A stretch of DNA of 10,597 nt, from positions 1-10,597 of the forward strand of contig CANISK010000032.1 in NCBI GenBank assembly GCA_947470205.1, given 5' to 3'. Position numbers and translations under genes: made by a program. This document shows, piece by piece, positions 6,712 through 10,597 of this stretch; the stretch's first letter is position 1; every line of letters starts with the position of its first letter. The notes below the pieces were generated by a model. The model made no database searches. It had not been told where the DNA came from and saw only the letters and a list, made by a program, of their open reading frames with translations. This DNA comes from Neisseriaceae bacterium (GTDB lineage Bacteria > Pseudomonadota > Gammaproteobacteria > Burkholderiales > UBA11063).

Positions 6712-7956
6712 TTATTGGGCGATGCGTTTAAATTGCTCTTTATTTATTTTATTCGTCCACGTTCCAATTACCACTGTTGCCACACTATTTCCTATAAGAT
6801 TAGTTGTGGCACGTAATTCACTCATGATTTTATCAATACCCAACAAAATGACTATAGTTTCCACTGGAATTTTACCATGAATTGCAGATAATGTACCAGC
6901 AAGCACAATAAATCCAGAACCGGTCACTCCAGCTGCACCTTTACTAGTTAACATCAGTATGCCAACTATTGTTGAATACTCCAATAAAGACAAATGAATA
7001 TCAAATGCTTGACAAATAAATGCAATTACCAAGCTCAAATATATATTTGTACCGTCTAAGTTAAAACTGTATCCAGATGGAATAACCACACCCACCACAG
7101 ACTTATCGACCCCACACTTTGTGAGCTTATCCATAATTGGCGCCAAAGCGCTTTCACTAGATGAGGTGGCAAATACCAATATAATCTCATGTTTAATATA
7201 ACTCAAAAATTTAAAGATATTAAAATTGCATATTTTTGCAACAATTCCCAATACCACAGTAATGAACACCACACAGGTAACCAACATAATTAATACCAAA
7301 GACAACATATGCAATAAAATACTTTCTCCAAATTGACCAATCATAAACGCCATTGCCGAAAAAGCTGCCAATGGAGACATCCACATAACATATCCAAATA
7401 TCTTAAAAAATAAATCTTGCACTTTACGTAAAAAATTTTCCACCTTAGCACGCCATGGTTTTGTAGCATAAAATAAAATAAACCCAAAAACAATGGCAAT
7501 CAATAATATCTGCAATGTATTGCCCGTAATAAATGGAGTAAATAAATTTTGTGGTATTATTGAATCCAAAACACTTGTATGACCTTTAACATAATTTGTG
7601 ATTAACTTTGGATTCATTTTAGACAATGAAAAATGTAGATTTGCACCGGGTCTTAAGATAAAGCCTGAGATTAAACCTATGGCAAGAGTGACAATAGATA
7701 ATATTTCAAAATATAAAAATGTTTTAAACCCAATCGAACCTAATTCTTTTAAGTCATTCATACCCATTACCCCATTCACCACAGTAATAAACACAATAGG
7801 GCCAATAAAGCGCTTGACAATATGTATAAAGACATCAATTAATGGTTTGGTGTTGTTTGCAAGCTGTGGCTCAAATATACCAAATGCAATTCCACATAAA
7901 GTAAATATCAAGACCCATACCCATAATTTTTTGTACCACGGTTGATTGTTTTGCAC
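6712..7956 (-). CDS. dctA: Dicarboxylate/amino acid:cation symporter (DctA-type, DAACS family)
   Basis: This inner-membrane, elevator-type symporter takes up C4-dicarboxylates (succinate, malate, fumarate) or acidic amino acids with Na+ or H+. Core motifs are in order: the serine-rich HP1 tip ATSSSESALAPIM (263-275), YSFNLDGTNIY in TM7 (296-306), the HP2 tip SKGAAGVTGSG (338-348), and MSELRATTNLIGN in TM8 (378-390). The last is close to the MSEARALTNLIGN of DctA rather than the glutamate-carrier form, so dicarboxylate is the better guess. The length of 414 is normal. The start is GTG at 7954-7956; AAGG lies 11 bases upstream, and an out-of-frame ATG sits between them (7961-7963). The leader carries the repeat unit 7983-8018. 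It stands alone, convergent with the YbhB-like gene, with no sensor-kinase partner nearby. Confidence 0.9.
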   Translation of the reverse strand: MQNNQPWYKKLWVWVLIFTLCGIAFGIFEPQLANNTKPLIDVFIHIVKRFIGPIVFITVVNGVMGMNDLKELGSIGFKTFLYFEILSIVTLAIGLISGFILRPGANLHFSLSKMNPKLITNYVKGHTSVLDSIIPQNLFTPFITGNTLQILLIAIVFGFILFYATKPWRAKVENFLRKVQDLFFKIFGYVMWMSPLAAFSAMAFMIGQFGESILLHMLSLVLIMLVTCVVFITVVLGIVAKICNFNIFKFLSYIKHEIILVFATSSSESALAPIMDKLTKCGVDKSVVGVVIPSGYSFNLDGTNIYLSLVIAFICQAFDIHLSLLEYSTIVGILMLTSKGAAGVTGSGFIVLAGTLSAIHGKIPVETIVILLGIDKIMSELRATTNLIGNSVATVVIGTWTNKINKEQFKRIAQ

Positions 7957-7982
7957 GATTCATTTTACCTTATTTTACACAT

Positions 7983-8018
7983 ACTCCTCGTCTTTGGCTG
8001 TTGGACTAGGCGAAGAGT
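7983..8018. repeat. Solo copy of the ACTC...AGT repeat, hairpin-forming
   Basis: A 36-base unit runs from ACTC to AGT. Aligned to the unit at 2493-2527 with one gap it shares ACTC, GT, TTTG, TGG, CTAGGCGAA and AGT in the same order, about 25 of 36 positions. Its first 13 bases also resemble the minus-strand unit ending at 2613 (ACTCTTCGTCTTT against ACTCCTCGTCTTT). Its ends are self-complementary: ACTCCTCGTC pairs with GGCGAAGAGT with one mismatch and one wobble, over a 16-base loop. It lies 26 bases upstream of the dctA-like start and would be in that gene's 5' leader if the -10 at 8023-8028 is used. Confidence 0.5.
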
Positions 8019-8022
8019 GTAG

Positions 8023-8028
8023 ATTATA
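8023..8028 (-). promoter_or_regulatory. Possible -10 box for the dctA-like gene
   Basis: On the minus strand TATAAT lies 66 bases before the GTG start. No good -35 is seen 16-18 bases upstream. Transcription from it would begin close to the edge of the hairpin repeat 7983-8018, placing the whole repeat in the leader. This part of the sequence is so AT-rich that chance matches are likely. Confidence 0.3.
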
Positions 8029-8108
8029 TATTTTGCTCAATAATGTAGTTTTGTATATTTTATCACAAGGTACATTTATATCAATATGTTATTGAATGAT
8101 ATTTTATT

Positions 8109-8140
8109 TTGTCAATCATATAATATTGGTAGTGTATAAT
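8109..8140 (+). promoter_or_regulatory. Possible promoter of the SDR/FAD/DUF1365 operon
   Basis: Two perfect TATAAT boxes lie at 8119-8124 and 8135-8140. TTGTCA (8109-8114) is a fair -35 for the second, but the spacing is 20 bases, longer than ideal. The second box is 27 bases before the SDR start. I see no recognisable site for an ECF sigma factor of the singlet-oxygen type or for a MerR-type light regulator, both of which are known to control similar operons elsewhere. Confidence 0.35.
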
Positions 8141-8167
8141 CCAACCTGTACAAAATAATTAATCCAT

Positions 8168-8914
8168 ATGAAAGTGCAATTAAATATGAAAATACTCATT
8201 ACAGGTGCAACCTCTGGAATAGGTTACGCTCTTGTACAACAATATTACAAAGAACGTCATGAAGTGATAGCAATTGGTAGAAATAAGGTGATTTTAGAAC
8301 AATTGAACCAATGTGGGATTGAAACTTGGGCGATTGATTTAACAGATTTCAACGATACTCAAAATACATTTTCTGATATCGCCAAAAAACATACATATAT
8401 TGATGTGGCAATTTTAAACGCTGGAAACTGTGAATATATTGATTGCAAAAACTTTGATGCACAATTAGTCAAAAGAGTTATGGATGCGAATGTAGTCACC
8501 ATGGCAAATAGTATTCATTTTAGCTTACCATTACTGCGAAACTCAAAAAATCCACATTTAGTTGGAGTTGCAAGTATGGTATACTATCTGCCATTACCAA
8601 GATCTGAGGCATACGGGGCAAGTAAAGCTGCCGTGAATTATCTATTAGAAGCAATGGCTATAGACCTTAAGAATGAAGGAATTTGTGTCACCGTGGTAAA
8701 CCCCGGTTTTGTAAAAACACCGCTTACAGATAGGAATGATTTCAAAATGCCCTTCTTGGTAGATGCAAACGAAGCGGCACAAATTATCCGTGATGGCATT
8801 AAAAAAAGAAAAATTGAAATTCATTTTCCATTAAAATTAACCATCCCCATGAAAATATTGAGCCTACTCCCTAGAGGAATTTGGCGCATTCTTGGATCTC
8901 TGTTAAAGAAATAA
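8168..8914 (+). CDS. Short-chain dehydrogenase/reductase (SDR)
   Basis: This NAD(P)-dependent oxidoreductase has the classical Rossmann fold; the substrate is unknown. The cofactor motif is TGATSGIG (12-19), followed by NAG (84-86). The catalytic tetrad is N108, S136, Y149 and K153 (YGASK). The PGFVKTPLTD loop (179-188) is typical for the family. The length of 248 is standard. The C-terminal end is basic and hydrophobic (about 216-248: PLKLTIPMKILSLLPRGIW), which may touch the membrane. The start could be ATG 8168 or the in-frame ATG 8186, which begins directly with MKILITG; neither has a good ribosome binding site. Its stop is 6 bases before the FAD-protein start, so the two are surely one operon. 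In many proteobacteria the same SDR sits beside the FAD, DUF1365 and CFA-synthase-like genes, which suggests a role in modifying a fatty acyl or related lipid (inference). Confidence 0.92.
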   Translation: MKVQLNMKILITGATSGIGYALVQQYYKERHEVIAIGRNKVILEQLNQCGIETWAIDLTDFNDTQNTFSDIAKKHTYIDVAILNAGNCEYIDCKNFDAQLVKRVMDANVVTMANSIHFSLPLLRNSKNPHLVGVASMVYYLPLPRSEAYGASKAAVNYLLEAMAIDLKNEGICVTVVNPGFVKTPLTDRNDFKMPFLVDANEAAQIIRDGIKKRKIEIHFPLKLTIPMKILSLLPRGIWRILGSLLKK

Positions 8915-8920
8915 TAATCT

Positions 8921-10159
8921 ATGAAACAAAAAATTGCAATTATAGGAAGTGGCATATCTGGCCTTACCTGTGGATATCTTTTGTGCAACAAATTTGATAT
9001 TGATGTCTTTGAGTCTAATGAATATATTGGTGGACATACCAATACGGTAACTGTTGATAATTTAAACATCGACACTGGTTTTATTGTATTTAATAATCGT
9101 AACTACCCTGCCTTTCAGAAGATGCTAGATAAACTTGGCGTGGAATATAAACCAACTGAAATGAGCCTTTCGGTGCGTAATGATGCATGGAATTTAGAAT
9201 ATAACGGCAACACCATAAATAGTCTATTCGCACAACGAAGTAACATTTTTAAACCAAAATTTTTACGACTAATTTACGATATTTTAAAATTTAATCGTTT
9301 GGTTAAAAAAAATTTAAACAATGATTCTTACGCTACATTAAGTCAATTTCTCATAAAACATAAATTTGGCAAATGGTTTACCGATGGATATATCTTACCC
9401 ATGGGTTCTGCAATATGGTCTATGGGCACTACTGAAGTATTAGATTTTCCATTTGATTTATTTGCGAAATTCTTTAATAATCACGGTCTACTTGAAATAA
9501 AAAACCATCCACAGTGGTACACCATTTGCGGTGGCTCAAAAAATTACATTCCAAAGATTACCGCCAATTTTACTAATAATATCCATCTTAATATGAAGGT
9601 TGTAAAAGTTATTCGTCATTCAAATAACGTAGAGTTAGTATTTGCCAATGGAGAGATTAAATTTTTTGATGAAGTCATATTTGCGTGTCATTCTAATCAA
9701 GTTCTAGACATATTGTCTAATGGCACTTCAGATGAAAACCATATATTAAAACAAATAAAATATTCAACCAATGAAGTGATTTTACACACCGATACAACAT
9801 TGTTACCAAGAAAAAAGCTCACATATGCAAGCTGGAATTATCTTATCCACAATAACAGCACACATCAGGCAACTCTCACATACAATATGAATATCCTTCA
9901 AGGGCTTAATACAAATAAAACCTACTGCGTTACTTTAAATAGTGGCAATTTAATTGCACCAGATAAAATACTTGCCAAATTTATCTATGAACATCCAATT
10001 TACACCAAAGATGCAGAACTGGCTCAAAAAAAATGGGATACAATTTCTGGAATAGATAGATTGCATTATTGTGGGGCTTATTGGCACAATGGATTTCATG
10101 AAGATGGTGTGCAAAGCGCCTTAAATGTATGCAAAACATTAGGAGTATCTTTTGATTAA
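8921..10159 (+). CDS. FAD-dependent amine oxidase-like oxidoreductase
   Basis: This flavoprotein belongs to the NAD(P)-binding-Rossmann / flavin amine oxidase superfamily. The N-terminal dinucleotide site is GSGISG (9-14, GxGxxG), with E31 as the ribose-binding acid and GGHTNT at 37-42. DTGFIVFNNRNYPAF follows (51-65), a stretch typical of this subgroup. The C-terminal flavin-contact block CGAYWHNGFHEDGVQSAL (384-401) is also typical. The length of 412 matches. No signal peptide or membrane segment is visible. It starts 6 bases after the SDR stop with only a weak AAAGAA upstream, so translation is probably coupled. It overlaps the DUF1365 gene by 8 bases. Homologues occur in operons with CFA-synthase-like enzymes and, in some bacteria, photolyase or an ECF sigma/anti-sigma pair. 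Relatives in Rhodobacter are tied to singlet-oxygen response and unusual fatty acids; the exact reaction here is unknown. Confidence 0.92.
   Translation: MKQKIAIIGSGISGLTCGYLLCNKFDIDVFESNEYIGGHTNTVTVDNLNIDTGFIVFNNRNYPAFQKMLDKLGVEYKPTEMSLSVRNDAWNLEYNGNTINSLFAQRSNIFKPKFLRLIYDILKFNRLVKKNLNNDSYATLSQFLIKHKFGKWFTDGYILPMGSAIWSMGTTEVLDFPFDLFAKFFNNHGLLEIKNHPQWYTICGGSKNYIPKITANFTNNIHLNMKVVKVIRHSNNVELVFANGEIKFFDEVIFACHSNQVLDILSNGTSDENHILKQIKYSTNEVILHTDTTLLPRKKLTYASWNYLIHNNSTHQATLTYNMNILQGLNTNKTYCVTLNSGNLIAPDKILAKFIYEHPIYTKDAELAQKKWDTISGIDRLHYCGAYWHNGFHEDGVQSALNVCKTLGVSFD
10141..10145 (+). promoter_or_regulatory. Ribosome binding site that sets the TTG start of the DUF1365 gene
   Basis: AGGAG lies inside the end of the FAD-protein gene, 6 bases before TTG 10152-10154. 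It is the best-spaced Shine-Dalgarno sequence in the window. It supports TTG over the first in-frame ATG (10236), which would remove the conserved N-terminal family motifs. Confidence 0.75.
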
Positions 10160-10597
10160 AAATGCACTCTGTGTGGGACATGTCTGGCACGAAAGATTTA
10201 CCACTCAAAGCCATAAATTTAACTATAAAATAAATATGTGGTGGGTGGACATTAGAAATACTTCGGCATGGGATACTGCATCCATCTTGGTGAGTGATTC
10301 CAAATATTCATTATACAGATTCAACCATAAAAATTATTTACGTGATATGCCACAAAAATCGTTAGTGGATAAATTAACCTTTAAAATGCTCGAATTTAAT
10401 ATTACAATTGACCATACAGATGAGTGTTATTTACTTGGACAATTGAGCAATTTAGGTGTTTATTTTAGTCCGTTAAATTTATACTTTATTAATAAAAAAG
10501 ATGGCGCACGGTATATTTTAGCTGAAGTATCAAATACCCCATGGAATGAACGACATTATTATTTATTAAACCCACAACAAAATAAAATTATACATAA
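10152..10597 (+). CDS. DUF1365 family protein (3' end outside window)
   Basis: Partial gene with about 148 codons visible and no stop before the window end. Family hallmarks are an N-terminal GHVWHERF (9-16) with HKFNY (21-25), then YFSPLNLYF in the middle (equivalent to the family's FNPVSFY), then AEVSNTPWNERHYYLL, the most conserved block. The function of DUF1365 is not established. It is almost always next to the amine-oxidase-like FAD gene and a CFA-synthase-like methyltransferase, so a shared lipid-related pathway is likely. The TTG start overlaps the FAD gene by 8 bases in another frame, and AGGAG is ideally spaced. An ATG at 10162 is out of frame. The expected full length is about 250 residues, so roughly 100 are missing. 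Confidence 0.9.
   Translation, partial: MIKNALCVGHVWHERFTTQSHKFNYKINMWWVDIRNTSAWDTASILVSDSKYSLYRFNHKNYLRDMPQKSLVDKLTFKMLEFNITIDHTDECYLLGQLSNLGVYFSPLNLYFINKKDGARYILAEVSNTPWNERHYYLLNPQQNKIIH

Noticed and set aside
7957..8167. Riboswitch or small RNA in the 211-base gap
   Set aside because: Only the 36-base hairpin repeat and AT-rich promoter-like sequence are seen. No pattern of a known riboswitch class was recognised.
10162..10164. ATG near the start of the DUF1365 gene
   Set aside because: It is out of frame with the DUF1365 motifs. The TTG at 10152 with AGGAG is in frame and keeps the conserved N-terminus.
1..10597. Phage, IS element, CRISPR array, toxin-antitoxin or defence island
   Set aside because: No transposase, integrase, regularly spaced repeats or defence-type genes are present. 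All sizeable frames are explained by housekeeping, transport or lipid-related genes.

Overview
The window is an AT-rich stretch (roughly two thirds A+T by eye) of a bacterial chromosome. It is densely coded, with no gene-free gap over about 210 bases. The core block topA - dprA - (divergent) def is the arrangement of gamma- and betaproteobacteria. The TopA length and its several C-terminal zinc motifs, and the transporter set, also fit a gammaproteobacterium, possibly host-associated. I cannot name a genus from the sequence alone.

Layout. At 4-89 (minus) is a tRNA-Tyr with its own good promoter (105-134). Next come topA (149-2431, minus) and dprA (2582-3727, minus). They are separated by a 150-base spacer holding a strong hairpin inside a larger MITE-like inverted repeat. 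A 75-base divergent spacer leads to def (3803-4324, plus), then an APC-family amino acid permease (4502-6013, plus). The gap 6014-6193 carries degenerate palindromic repeat units. It is followed by a YbhB/PEBP-family protein (6194-6697, plus), which converges within 14 bases on a DctA-type dicarboxylate:cation symporter (6712-7956, minus). The 211-base gap 7957-8167 contains another copy of the repeat seen next to dprA, plus promoter-like sequences. The window ends in a tight plus-strand operon: an SDR oxidoreductase (8168-8914), an FAD-dependent amine-oxidase-like protein (8921-10159) and a DUF1365 protein (TTG start at 10152, cut off by the window end).

How the genes work together. tRNA-Tyr, topA, dprA and def are housekeeping or competence functions: translation, supercoiling control, DNA uptake/recombination and protein maturation. 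The permease and DctA-like symporter import amino acids and probably C4-dicarboxylates. The SDR/FAD/DUF1365 trio is a recognised proteobacterial neighbourhood, usually continued by a cyclopropane-fatty-acid-synthase-like methyltransferase and linked to membrane lipid modification and light or singlet-oxygen stress. That role is inferred from families and context.

The least explained part is a short interspersed repeat, about 36 bases and bounded by ACTC...AGT. It occurs twice in inverted orientation around the hairpin downstream of dprA, where one copy appears to encode the last residues of DprA. It occurs again just upstream of the dctA-like gene. I see no phage, IS transposase, CRISPR array or obvious defence system.
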